The notes: generated by a model from the letters alone, not told the origin. A stretch of 64,000 nt of DNA from Acidobacteriota bacterium (GCA_013289665.1 JABCZN010000008.1:124001-188000), one strand, 5' to 3'; positions 37,792 through 46,537 are shown, counted from the first letter of the stretch. A program made the numbers and translations.

Positions 37792-38496
37792 TTGTCACTC
37801 AACCTGAAATCCGACTTTGAGACCGTCCGCCGGGACAAAGTTTACGAAGGTGTGGCCAAGCAGATCGAACGGCTGATCCTGAAAAAACTGCAGCCCGGGG
37901 ACAAGCTCCCTTCGGAGCGCGATCTGGCGGTCTCGCTTGGAGTCAGCCGAAGCTCAATACGCGATGCGATTCGCAGCCTGGAGTTGACGGGCATGGTGGA
38001 GCCGCGGCAGGGAGCCGGCACGATTGTTCGCCAGATTTCGTCAGACTCGCTGGTCAATCCGCTGGCCAACGCGCGGAAGCGCAAGGAAGAACTGGTCGGC
38101 GAACTGCTGGATTTTCGCAAGATGCTGGAACCGGCGCTCGCCTTCCGCGCCGCCACGCGCGTTTCCCCCGAAGAACTCGCCGAGATGGAGGAGATCCTCT
38201 CGCGGCAGGATCAGAAATTGGCCAATGGGGAAAGCACCATTGCCGAGGACACCGAGTTTCACTACGCCATTGCGCTGGCTTCCGGCAACAGCGTGGTGCG
38301 CAAAGTGCTCGATACGCTGATGGATTTGCTGCGCGATTCGCGGGAACGCAGTCTGCAGGTTGACGGGCGCCCGCAAAAATCGCTGGCCGGGCACCGAAAA
38401 ATCCTGGCTGCGCTGAACCGCCACGACGCGGAAGCCGCGAAGCTTGCCATGCGGCGGCACATCGAAGACGTCGAAAAAATGCTTCTTCGGAAGTGA
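37792..38496 (+). CDS. FadR-subfamily GntR transcriptional regulator
   Basis: A 234-residue regulator. The frame is open far upstream but overlaps the TauE gene and is noise there; the TTG at 37792 has GGAG 6 bp before it. The winged helix-turn-helix at about 15-80 reads LQPGDKLPSERDLAVSLGVSRSSIRDAIRSLELTGMVEPRQGAGTIV. The C-terminal FCD ligand domain has the metal/acid-binding His pattern (FHYAIALASGN, GHRKIL, MRRHIEDVEK). FCD domains typically bind small organic acids, which fits oxalate or a related acid as effector. It is the first gene of the AAA/oxidoreductase operon. Confidence 0.9.
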   Translation: MSLNLKSDFETVRRDKVYEGVAKQIERLILKKLQPGDKLPSERDLAVSLGVSRSSIRDAIRSLELTGMVEPRQGAGTIVRQISSDSLVNPLANARKRKEELVGELLDFRKMLEPALAFRAATRVSPEELAEMEEILSRQDQKLANGESTIAEDTEFHYAIALASGNSVVRKVLDTLMDLLRDSRERSLQVDGRPQKSLAGHRKILAALNRHDAEAAKLAMRRHIEDVEKMLLRK

Positions 38497-38640
38497 GGTT
38501 TGGCCGGCGGGAAATCTTCGGCATGGGTCCGCGAATCGCCCTCGCAGGGATGCGAATGCGGAACGGCGGTCGGCATCGCCGGGGACGACGAAGAGAATTT
38601 CGATTTGAGGACGAGTAGATTGCCTGACTTGCGAGATGAC

Positions 38641-40896
38641 ATGACCGGCGGGCCTTTCGCACCTCCCGAGGCGCAAGCCGCGAGTCTTTCGAACCCGCAG
38701 AATTCCACCCCCTTTGATGGAGCAACAGTCACGCTTCGCGTTTCGGAAGCGCGTGTCGAGGACGTCGGCCATGCCGTTGCGCGGCTTGCGCCGGCGGACC
38801 TGCTGTGCATTGGCGCCAAGCCGGGCGATGTTTTGAAAATCACCGGCGGCACAGTGGCTGTCGGGCGCGCGGAAATTTCCGACGATGCGCACGAAGGCAC
38901 GGTCCAGATTGACGGAACTTGCCGCAGCAATTGCAGCGCGGGATTACAGGAGCAGGTGACGGTTACGCCGGTTGAGACGCAGGCGGCCGTTGCGGTTCGC
39001 TTCACACCCATGTGGGTGGGAGCCGCGCCGGCGACGATCGCGCCGGACCGGATGCTGGAAGATCTGGTGGGCATTCCCGTCGTCACGGGATGCACGGTCC
39101 GCGTGCCGACTTTTGCAAAGGCCGTGAACTTCCACGTTGTGCGCACCATTCCCTCGGGACCCGTGGTGATCGGGAAACGCACCGATATTCGAGTCGTGGA
39201 AGGCGAGCAGACGCCTGCGCGCGCTCCTGCAGTCTCCTACGAAGACATCGGTGGACTTGAGCGCGAAGTGGCGCGGGTGCGGGAAATTGTCGAACTGCCC
39301 CTGAAGTACTCGCACATTTTTGAGCGGTTGGGAATTCTGGCGCCGAAGGGGGTGCTGTTGTACGGGGCGCCGGGCACCGGGAAGACTTTGCTCGCGCGCG
39401 CGGTGGCAGCGGAAAGCCGCGTGCATTTCATCCACCTGAACGGCCCGGAAATCATGCGCAAATTTTATGGCGAGAGCGAGGCCAAGCTGCGAGAGGTGTT
39501 TGAAGAAGCAGCGCGCCATGCACCGGCGATTCTCTTCATTGACGAGATTGACGCCGTCGCCCCGAAACGCGCCGAAGTAACCGGCGAAGTGGAGAAGCGC
39601 GTTGTGGCGCAGCTTCTGAGTTTGATGGACGGGTTCGTGGCGCGCGGCCACGTGATCGTGATCGGCGCGACAAACATTCCAGAGACGCTGGACCCCGCTC
39701 TGCGGCGGCCCGGCCGCTTCGATCGCGAAATCGAAATCGGGGTTCCGAACACCCAGGCGCGGCTGCAGATTTTGAGGATTCACACGCGTGCGATGCCGCT
39801 TGCGCCGGACGTGGATCTGCGGGAAATTGCCGAACTTTCGCACGGCTTTGTCGGCGCCGATCTGGAAGCACTGGGGCAGGAAGTGGGCATGATTGCGCTG
39901 CGCGGATTCCTCGCGGGCCTCCCGCTGGGCATGGATGGCGCAACGTCCACCGAACTTGGAGCGCTGCAGGTTACGCGCGAGAATTTCCTCGCGGGTTTGA
40001 AGGATGTGGAACCGAGCGCGACGCGCGAATTCTACATTGAGAAAAGCGAAACGACGTTTGCATCTCTCGGCGGCCTGGATGAAGTGAAACGAATGCTGGA
40101 CGCCGTTGTCGAGCACTCTCATCTTCACGCGGAGATCTACGAAAAGTTCGGTCTGGCGCCTCCGCGCGGCATTCTCCTGGTCGGCCCTTCGGGAACAGGA
40201 AAGACCGCCATGGCGCGCGCGCTTTCCGGCGAAAAACAGCTCCCGCTGATCGCCATCGACGGCCCGCAGCTTTATTCGAAGTGGCTGGGGGATTCAGAAA
40301 GAGCCTTGCGTGAAGTTTTCAAGAAAGCAAGACGCGCGGCGCCGTGCGTCCTGTTCTTCGACTCGATTGACGCGCTTGCTCCCCGGTTCGGCGCCGATCA
40401 ATCGACGACAGATGTTTATCGAAGGATTCTGAGCCAGCTGCTGCGAGAGATCGACAACCTGCGCGACGTCAAGGGAGTGATTTTGCTGGCAGCGACAGAT
40501 CGCCCCGAACGGATCGAGCCCGCTTTGCTGCGGAGCGGCCGCTTCGACTACATACTCCCGTTCGCAAAGCCGGGCGTTGCCGATCGCGCGACGATCATCC
40601 AGCTCTGTTGCCGGCACGTGCCACTGTCGACGGATATTGATTTCAAGGAATTGGCCGGGCGGATGGAAGGCTTCACCGGGGCGGATATCGAAAGCCTGTG
40701 CAAGAAGGCGACGCTCTCCGCGATCGTGGAAATTCAGCGCGGCACGCGGCTCGCGCCGTTCGTGGTGACTCGCGGGGATTTTCTGGCGGTTCTCGAGGCT
40801 GAACGAAGCAGTCCGAAGCAATCGAATGCAAAGAGCGAACAGGGCAGCGCCGCCGGGGATTTGTATCGTGATGTGTTTACTTCAACGAAATACTGA
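38641..40896 (+). CDS. Cdc48/VCP-like double AAA+ ATPase with a degenerate second Walker B
   Basis: A 751-residue protein (ATG at 38641; the frame from the TTG at 38500 adds an atypical leader). An N-domain of double-psi barrel type (residues about 20-180) is followed by D1 with Walker A GAPGTGKT (Lys248), Walker B ILFIDEIDA (Glu302) and sensor/Arg-finger RRPGRFDR. D2 has Walker A GPSGTGKT (Lys521) but Walker B reads LFFDSIDA, with Ser575 in place of the catalytic Glu. D2 may bind but not hydrolyse ATP. Cdc48 proteins remodel or unfold protein complexes. Its place in front of the oxidoreductase genes suggests a role in their assembly, stability or repair (inference). Confidence 0.9.
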   Translation: MTGGPFAPPEAQAASLSNPQNSTPFDGATVTLRVSEARVEDVGHAVARLAPADLLCIGAKPGDVLKITGGTVAVGRAEISDDAHEGTVQIDGTCRSNCSAGLQEQVTVTPVETQAAVAVRFTPMWVGAAPATIAPDRMLEDLVGIPVVTGCTVRVPTFAKAVNFHVVRTIPSGPVVIGKRTDIRVVEGEQTPARAPAVSYEDIGGLEREVARVREIVELPLKYSHIFERLGILAPKGVLLYGAPGTGKTLLARAVAAESRVHFIHLNGPEIMRKFYGESEAKLREVFEEAARHAPAILFIDEIDAVAPKRAEVTGEVEKRVVAQLLSLMDGFVARGHVIVIGATNIPETLDPALRRPGRFDREIEIGVPNTQARLQILRIHTRAMPLAPDVDLREIAELSHGFVGADLEALGQEVGMIALRGFLAGLPLGMDGATSTELGALQVTRENFLAGLKDVEPSATREFYIEKSETTFASLGGLDEVKRMLDAVVEHSHLHAEIYEKFGLAPPRGILLVGPSGTGKTAMARALSGEKQLPLIAIDGPQLYSKWLGDSERALREVFKKARRAAPCVLFFDSIDALAPRFGADQSTTDVYRRILSQLLREIDNLRDVKGVILLAATDRPERIEPALLRSGRFDYILPFAKPGVADRATIIQLCCRHVPLSTDIDFKELAGRMEGFTGADIESLCKKATLSAIVEIQRGTRLAPFVVTRGDFLAVLEAERSSPKQSNAKSEQGSAAGDLYRDVFTSTKY

Positions 40897-40908
40897 CGAG
40901 GTGGGAGC

Positions 40909-41556
40909 ATGAGCTATACGGAACTTTCTGTCTGGACGCGCGGCATCATCATGGACAAAGAAGGCCGCGACATCGTGAACTCCATATCCACGTCTGCCCG
41001 GAAAGAGGGCAAGCACGCGCAGTCGATGGAAAACTATGTGGACAATCCCGATCGCACCAACTGCCCGACGCGCAAGTATTGCCGCGTGAGCGACACGGTG
41101 CTCGAAAACGAGCTCACCTACGAAAACGATCACCCGAACATCGTCGTGCTGGTGGAGGGCACGATGGTGAAGGGCTGGGATTACATGCGCGGAATGCCGC
41201 CGGGCGGAACGCTGGTGATCAACACACACTACACGCCGGAGTACATGATGCGATTCGTGCCAGGCGCAGACCGGCTGGCGCAACTGGTTTGCGTGGATGC
41301 CGCGAAATTGGCCGACCACAAGTGGCTCTACTACCGGCTCGGGCAGCTGGGTCTCGACCGGCTTTCGACGGAAGGCGCAGCCGAACGCAGCAAAGCGATC
41401 GCACCGGATATCGCGGCTCCTTTGATTGCGGCGGTGGTGAAGACGACGGGAATCGTCAAGATGGAGACGATTCAACCGATGATTGCGAATCAGAAGGCTT
41501 TCGAGTTGGCGCTTCACGAATTGCACATCCTGCCGCTGAATCCAGTGGCGGCTTAG
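40909..41556 (+). CDS. 2-oxoacid:ferredoxin oxidoreductase gamma subunit
   Basis: A 215-residue protein of the POR/KOR gamma fold. It begins SYTELSVWTRGIIMDKEGRDIVNSISTSARKEGKHAQSMENYVDNPDR, the usual gamma N-terminal Rossmann-like segment, and continues VVLVEGTMVKGWDYMRGMPPGGTLVINT, matching the gamma-subunit core. In the assembled enzyme gamma packs against alpha and beta. The gene starts 13 bp after the AAA ATPase with GGTGGGAG upstream and precedes the delta-like gene by 10 bp. Confidence 0.88.
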   Translation: MSYTELSVWTRGIIMDKEGRDIVNSISTSARKEGKHAQSMENYVDNPDRTNCPTRKYCRVSDTVLENELTYENDHPNIVVLVEGTMVKGWDYMRGMPPGGTLVINTHYTPEYMMRFVPGADRLAQLVCVDAAKLADHKWLYYRLGQLGLDRLSTEGAAERSKAIAPDIAAPLIAAVVKTTGIVKMETIQPMIANQKAFELALHELHILPLNPVAA

Positions 41557-41566
41557 GAAGGAACCC

Positions 41567-43399
41567 ATGTCTACAAAAGGCACACGCATTCCCGAATGGC
41601 TAACCGTTCCCTTCGCAGGCATCACACCCGCGCCGACGCAGGAAAAGGGGCAGGACTTGTTCCCCACAGGCAACTGGCGTTCGATCCGGCCGGTGTACCG
41701 CGACAAGTTGCCGCCCTGCAACAACGCGTGCGGAACGAATGAAAAAATTCAGGGCTATCTGGACCTGGTGAAGCGCGGCAAATATCTGGACGCCTACGCT
41801 CTCATCAAGGAAGACATGCCCTTCCCCTCGGTCACGGGGCGCGTGTGTTACCACCCGTGCGAGACGGCGTGTAACCGCGGGCAGTACGACGAGGCCATCT
41901 CGATTCGCGCGGTGGAACGGTTTCTTGGCGATCTTGGCCAGGCGCTGCAGCGCGACGTCGTGAAACCGGGGAAACCCAACGGCAAGAAAGTTGCGGTTGT
42001 TGGTTCGGGTCCCGCGGGCCACAGCGCGGCGTATCAGCTTGCGCGCCTCGGCTACAAGGTCACCATCCTTGAGAAATCGCCGAAAGCTGGGGGCCTCAAT
42101 CGCGGCGGCATCCCGGATTGGGTTCTCCCGCAGGACGTTCTCGATCGCGAAATCGAGCGTCTCATCGAACTCGGCATCGCGATCAAGACCAATACCGAAG
42201 TCGGCAAGGACGTTTCCTGGGACAGCCTGAAAAAAGATTACGACGCCGTCGTGCTGGCCGTGGGTCTCACGGAGCCGAACAGCGTGCGCGCCGAAGGCGA
42301 AAACAAGCAAGGTGTGATTTACGGACTTCCCTTCTTGCGCGATATCGGCATGGGCACATCGAAAGTGAAGCTGGGTGCACGCGTGGCGGTCATTGGCGGC
42401 GGTAACACCGCGATCGACTGCGCCCGCGAAGCGTTACGCCAGGGCGCGGTTGAAGTGACCATGATCACCGTCGAGGGCAATCCGAAGGAAATGCCGTGCG
42501 TGCCAGAGGATCTCCACGACATGCTCGAAGAAGGTGTGGAGCTGATTCACGGGAAAGCCGTGACCGCGGTGCTCGGCAACGGCAGAGTGGAAGCGCTAGA
42601 ACTCCACCCGGCGAAATTCTCCGGCGCGATTAACGCTTCGCCGATCACGATCAACAAAGACGTGGCTGCGGAGAAGTTCGCGGTCGACAACGTGATCATC
42701 GCCGTCGGCCAGCACGCTTCGCTGGCGTGGCTGCCTGCGGAGTTTAAGACCGAGCGCGGCTCGATCAAGATCGACCGGTTCGGGCGCCTCGGCGACACGA
42801 ACTTTTTCGCCGCCGGCGACATCGTGCAGTTGGGTTCGGGTCAGCCGCTGATGGTCGTGAATGCGGTGGGCGACGGCAAGCGCGTTGCATTCAACCTGGA
42901 CAAGGCCCTGCGCGGCGAAGCGCTTGAGCCTCGCAAAATCGCCATTGATGTCATCGTGGATTTGAACCGCATGAACATGACCTACTTCCCGCACTTTCCT
43001 CGGGTCAAGCAGGACATGTTGAATCCCACGAGCCGCAAAAAAACGCAGGACGAGGTAATCCTGGCGTTCACCGAGGAACAAGCGGTCGAGGAAGCCGGCC
43101 GCTGCTTCAGTTGCGGCACCTGCAACGCCTGCGACAACTGTTACCTCGTGTGCCCGGAGCCGTGCATTGCGCGCTCCGATCGTTCCAACGGCCTCTACAA
43201 AATCCTGGTGGATTACTGCAAAGGCTGCCGCGTCTGCATTGAAGAATGCCCGACCGGTTGCCTGGAGGGCGTGCCCGAGTTGGACTTCGACGCGGGCGTC
43301 GTGCGCATGGATACGGCGTTCGCGATTTCACCCGGTCTGCACGGCCGCCAGGCGCAGGAACTCGCAAATCTGGCCAGCCGCCCGGCGAAGGAGCTCTAA
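41567..43399 (+). CDS. GltD-like FAD/NAD(P) oxidoreductase fused to a 2[4Fe-4S] ferredoxin domain (delta-like subunit)
   Basis: A 610-residue flavo-iron-sulfur protein. The N-terminal GltD-type iron-sulfur region has PPCNNACGTN and GRVCYHPCETAC. An FAD dinucleotide fold follows (VAVVGSGPAGHSAAYQLARLGY), then an NAD(P) fold (VAVIGGGNTAIDCAREAL), then AAGDIVQLGSGQP. The C-terminus carries two ferredoxin-type clusters (CFSCGTCNACDNCYLVCPEPC and YCKGCRVCIEECPTGC). It probably replaces the small delta subunit and passes electrons from the ThDP site to NAD(P)+. It lies between the gamma and alpha genes. Confidence 0.9.
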   Translation: MSTKGTRIPEWLTVPFAGITPAPTQEKGQDLFPTGNWRSIRPVYRDKLPPCNNACGTNEKIQGYLDLVKRGKYLDAYALIKEDMPFPSVTGRVCYHPCETACNRGQYDEAISIRAVERFLGDLGQALQRDVVKPGKPNGKKVAVVGSGPAGHSAAYQLARLGYKVTILEKSPKAGGLNRGGIPDWVLPQDVLDREIERLIELGIAIKTNTEVGKDVSWDSLKKDYDAVVLAVGLTEPNSVRAEGENKQGVIYGLPFLRDIGMGTSKVKLGARVAVIGGGNTAIDCAREALRQGAVEVTMITVEGNPKEMPCVPEDLHDMLEEGVELIHGKAVTAVLGNGRVEALELHPAKFSGAINASPITINKDVAAEKFAVDNVIIAVGQHASLAWLPAEFKTERGSIKIDRFGRLGDTNFFAAGDIVQLGSGQPLMVVNAVGDGKRVAFNLDKALRGEALEPRKIAIDVIVDLNRMNMTYFPHFPRVKQDMLNPTSRKKTQDEVILAFTEEQAVEEAGRCFSCGTCNACDNCYLVCPEPCIARSDRSNGLYKILVDYCKGCRVCIEECPTGCLEGVPELDFDAGVVRMDTAFAISPGLHGRQAQELANLASRPAKEL

Positions 43400-43400
43400 C

Positions 43401-44612
43401 ATGGCAACAGCTATGGAAACGATCAAGAAGAAAACCGTTCGCATCAATGGCTGCGTGGCCTCGGCCCAGGCGGCGAAGTACGCCGACGTCGACGTCATCG
43501 CGGCCTACCCGATTCGTCCGTACACCGCCACGATGATGGCGCTGGCGCAGATGGTAGCCAACGGCGAGCTGGATGCCGAGTACATTGTCGCGGACAGCGA
43601 GCACTCGCAACTGAGTATCGCTCACGGGGCTTCGTCAAGCGGCGCGCGCGTTTTCACCGGAAGCTCCGGCGTCGGCGTGCAGTTCGCCTACGAACTGTAC
43701 TCGCCCATCTCGGGCAGCCGCATGCCGGTGCAGATGATGATTGCGGACCGCACGCTCGATCCGCCGGGCGATTTCGGCTCCGAGCACACCGATGCGCTCT
43801 CCACTCGCGACATGGGCTGGCTGATGGGCTGGTCCTGCGATGCGCAGGAAGCGTTTGACAATCACCTGATGGCATTTCGAATCGGCGAAGACCGCCGCGT
43901 CCTCTTGCCCCAGATGGTTTGCCAGGACGGCTTCTTCGTCTCGCACATCACCACGGACGTGGAGTTGCCCGATCCCGGCCAAGTGAAAGAATTCTTGCCC
44001 CCGTACAAACACCCGTACCCGCTCGATCCGCGCCGTCCGGTTTCGCACGGCCCGCAGATCATGCCCGAACAGGGCCCACCGCTGCAGCTGGAGCGTGCGC
44101 GTGCCATGGAAGGATGCATGCCGGTCATCGAGGAAATTCACGAAGAGTTCGCGCGCATCTTCGGCCGCCGCTACGATGCGTGGCTCGAGGAATACAAAAC
44201 CGATGATGCGGAGATCGTGTTTTTCCTTCAGGGAGGTCACGCCGTCACCGCGCGTTTCGCCATCAACCACATGCGGGAGAAAGGCATGAAAGTCGGCATG
44301 GTTCGTCTGCGTACCATCCGGCCCTATCCGACGGAGCGCGTTTGCGAGACGCTCAGCAGATTCAAAGTTGTCGGCGTCATCGAAACCAACATGGGGCTTG
44401 GCAGCGTCAGCAGCGGCGGTTCGCTCTATGCCGAAGCTGCCGCGGCTCTCTACGAAAGCCCGAAGCGTCCGTTGATCATGTCCTTCATGGCCGGAATGGG
44501 TGGCGAGGCCATCGTTCTGAAAGAGTTCTACTGGATGGCGCAGAAAATGATCGACGCGCAAAAGCGCGGCAAGATCGAAAAGCGCACACACTGGGTCGGC
44601 TTCGAGGAGTAA
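43401..44612 (+). CDS. 2-oxoacid:ferredoxin oxidoreductase alpha subunit, oxalate-oxidoreductase-like
   Basis: A 403-residue alpha subunit from the ATG at 43401, 2 bp after the upstream stop. Residues 36-41 read YPIRPY where pyruvate enzymes have YPITPS; Arg39 thus takes the place of the pyruvate-binding Thr. Arg117 and Asp120 follow in ADRTLDPPG. As I recall, the Moorella oxalate oxidoreductase uses Arg31, Arg109 and Asp112, and all three are offset here by exactly 8. It should bind oxalate (or another dianionic 2-oxoacid) with the beta-bound ThDP. Later segments, EIVFFLQGGHAVTARFA and VKVVGVIETNMGLG type, fit the family. Confidence 0.88.
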   Translation: MATAMETIKKKTVRINGCVASAQAAKYADVDVIAAYPIRPYTATMMALAQMVANGELDAEYIVADSEHSQLSIAHGASSSGARVFTGSSGVGVQFAYELYSPISGSRMPVQMMIADRTLDPPGDFGSEHTDALSTRDMGWLMGWSCDAQEAFDNHLMAFRIGEDRRVLLPQMVCQDGFFVSHITTDVELPDPGQVKEFLPPYKHPYPLDPRRPVSHGPQIMPEQGPPLQLERARAMEGCMPVIEEIHEEFARIFGRRYDAWLEEYKTDDAEIVFFLQGGHAVTARFAINHMREKGMKVGMVRLRTIRPYPTERVCETLSRFKVVGVIETNMGLGSVSSGGSLYAEAAAALYESPKRPLIMSFMAGMGGEAIVLKEFYWMAQKMIDAQKRGKIEKRTHWVGFEE

Positions 44613-44618
44613 CCGTAG

Positions 44619-44640
44619 GGACGGCCTTCTCGGGCCGTCC
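44619..44640. other. Intra-operon hairpin between alpha and beta genes
   Basis: A perfect 8-bp stem (GGACGGCC, loop TTCTCG, GGCCGTCC) lies 6 bp after the alpha-subunit stop and about 60 bp before the beta-subunit start. No U-tract follows. Its sequence resembles other GC-rich acidobacterial intergenic palindromes. It may be an inserted repeat, or an mRNA processing or stability element. Confidence 0.5.
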
Positions 44641-44701
44641 GCCAAATTAAGAACTTGCAGGGCTTGAAAAGATTCAGAAAGGATTTTCAGGAGGAATCGA
44701 T

Positions 44702-45766
44702 ATGCCAGCTATTGAAGTTCAGCGTCAAACCCTTCCGATTCTCGGCAATCCGAATCAGGGCGCGCGTTTTTACAATCCGGACCTCCCCGCGTCCGAACCG
44801 TTTGTCCCCGGCCATCGCACGTGCGCCGGCTGCGGGCCGTCCATTCAATACCGCATGACCAGCAAGGCGTCCGGCGACAACACCATCCTCGTCGGACCCA
44901 CGGGATGTATGTACGTTGCGAATAGTTCTTATCTCTGTACGCCCTACAACGTGCCCTGGGCGCACACGCAGATTGGCAGCGCAGGCAGTTTCACCGCGGG
45001 TGTTGCCGCGGCGTACGAAGCGATGATTCGTAAAGGCAAGTACAAGGGCACGTTCCCAAACGTGATTTGCGAAGCCGGCGACGGCAGCGCTTCAGACATC
45101 GGGCTTGCCTCCATCTCGGGAGCGCTCTATCGCAATCACGATTGCCTGATCATCTGCTACGACAACGAGCAGTACGCGAACACCGGCATTCAGGCGTCGT
45201 CGCGCACGCCCTACGGCGGCATGACGACATTCTCGCCGCCGGGACCGAAAGTGCCTGAAGCGAAGACGCTGTACCCAAAAGACCTTGCGCGCATGATGGC
45301 CGCCGGTCACCCGCACTGCTACGTGGCGACCGCCAGCGTGGGCTATCCCATCGACCTGATGAACAAAGTTCGCAAGGGACTGAACCACAAGGGCGCTGCG
45401 TATCTGATGATTTACACGCCTTGCCAGAAGGGCTTCGTCTACGAGACACCGCGGTCGATCGATCTGGGCCGCCTGGTGGTGGAATGCGGGCTCTACCCGA
45501 TGTGGGAATGGAACCCGGAAAAGCGCGAATACGATTACAGCTTCCGCCCGCAAACGATGCGGCCTGTTGCCGAGTATTTGAAATTGCAGGGAAGATTCGG
45601 CCACCTGCACGCCGAGCATATCGCCAATTTGCAGAAGTTTGCCAACCAGCAGTGGCAGATGATGGGTGTGCAACTGCCCGAGGCTTTGATCAAGTCTGCG
45701 GATCCAAAGAACCAGGTCAACATGGCGGCCTCGGCGGAAGCCGAGGCGGTGGCGCAAACACTATGA
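44702..45766 (+). CDS. 2-oxoacid:ferredoxin oxidoreductase beta subunit (ThDP and [4Fe-4S])
   Basis: A 354-residue beta subunit. The cluster cysteines are likely Cys41 and Cys44 (TCAGCG), Cys69 (PTGC) and Cys241 (YTPC). The ThDP-Mg motif lies at GDG (126-128) with the matching ANTG at 159-162 in CYDNEQYANTGIQASSRTPYGG. It holds the thiamine cofactor and passes electrons from substrate decarboxylation to the ferredoxin-like subunit. AGGAGG upstream of the ATG is strong. Its stop overlaps the next start (ATGA). Confidence 0.92.
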   Translation: MPAIEVQRQTLPILGNPNQGARFYNPDLPASEPFVPGHRTCAGCGPSIQYRMTSKASGDNTILVGPTGCMYVANSSYLCTPYNVPWAHTQIGSAGSFTAGVAAAYEAMIRKGKYKGTFPNVICEAGDGSASDIGLASISGALYRNHDCLIICYDNEQYANTGIQASSRTPYGGMTTFSPPGPKVPEAKTLYPKDLARMMAAGHPHCYVATASVGYPIDLMNKVRKGLNHKGAAYLMIYTPCQKGFVYETPRSIDLGRLVVECGLYPMWEWNPEKREYDYSFRPQTMRPVAEYLKLQGRFGHLHAEHIANLQKFANQQWQMMGVQLPEALIKSADPKNQVNMAASAEAEAVAQTL

Positions 45767-46161
45767 GCACCAACACACCCAACACCAAGGACGCCATGTC
45801 CGTTAACGTTTCTCCTACGGCCGCATCCGGGCAGGAGAGCTATGTCGTCACGGAAGGCAAAAAGCGCGGCTCGACCCGCGAAGTCCGCGACGAGGCTGCG
45901 CACGACCGCTTTTACACCGTGCTGAAAGTGCACGCGGGCGATGCCATCCTCACCGACAACTGGCACACCAACGAGGTCTTCGGCCACTTGCGCAACAACT
46001 TCGAAGGCATCACCTTCGCCATGCGCACTCTCGAAGCCTGGGGCGCGATGTTCGAAAACGATAAACGCGCTTACTACACCGCCGGTGGACGCGTGTGGGT
46101 TCTGGACCTGGAACCATCCGCTGCAAAGAAGCCGCGGCTGCCCGGCACCGGCAAGGGCTAG
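45763..46161 (+). CDS. Unknown 132-residue protein of the oxidoreductase operon
   Basis: The ATG at 45763 overlaps the beta-subunit stop (ATGA), so translation is coupled. The first 40 residues are low-complexity and polar. The rest contains EAAHDRFYTVLKVHAGDAILTDNWHTNEVFGHLRNN and KRAYYTAGGRVWVLDLEPS. I do not recognise the family and see no cofactor motif or membrane segment. The tight coupling argues for a role with the enzyme, for instance as a subunit or assembly factor. Confidence 0.75.
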   Translation: MSTNTPNTKDAMSVNVSPTAASGQESYVVTEGKKRGSTREVRDEAAHDRFYTVLKVHAGDAILTDNWHTNEVFGHLRNNFEGITFAMRTLEAWGAMFENDKRAYYTAGGRVWVLDLEPSAAKKPRLPGTGKG

Positions 46162-46165
46162 CGCA

Positions 46166-46531
46166 TTGCCGAAACGCATTCTGCTGATTGACGACACGCC
46201 GGAGATTGCGCAACTTCTGACATTTGCTCTGCGCGACCACGGGTACGAGGTCTTCGCCGAAGGTTTTACCGATACGGTCAACGACCTGATTCGTGATTTG
46301 AAAGCGGACGCCCTTGTGCTGGACTGTTCCACATTTGATATGAGCGAATCGCTCTTCGACCTGGTGCGCCACAATCCGGACTACGCTGAGCTTCCCGTCG
46401 TAATTATCAGCGATACGCCGGAAAAGGCCGACGCAAGTCTGACTTCCCGGAATGCGCAGAAAGTTTTGCTGATCCCCAAACCGTTCACCGGCTCGCAAGT
46501 TGCGCGGGCGCTTGCTGACCTGCTGGGATGA
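46166..46531 (+). CDS. Stand-alone receiver-domain response regulator
   Basis: A 121-residue CheY-like protein. TTG start at 46166 with AAGGG upstream, 4 bp after the preceding gene. Acidic pocket LIDD (8-10), phosphorylation site Asp53 in LVLDCST, Ser82 in IISD and Lys105 in LIPKPF are all present. No output domain follows, so it must act on a partner protein, possibly the AAA ATPase, the oxidoreductase or an unknown kinase. No histidine kinase gene lies nearby. Confidence 0.88.
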   Translation: MPKRILLIDDTPEIAQLLTFALRDHGYEVFAEGFTDTVNDLIRDLKADALVLDCSTFDMSESLFDLVRHNPDYAELPVVIISDTPEKADASLTSRNAQKVLLIPKPFTGSQVARALADLLG

Positions 46532-46537
46532 TGAAAT

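Noticed and set aside
38944..40128. 394-codon minus-strand frame antisense to the AAA ATPase
   Set aside because: His/Arg-rich low-quality translation; the sense strand encodes full AAA motifs.
43401..45766. Pyruvate:ferredoxin oxidoreductase as the plain name of the alpha/beta enzyme
   Set aside because: The YPIRP and ADRTLD residues do not fit the pyruvate pocket, and the OFA transporter is co-regulated; pyruvate is kept only as a fallback.
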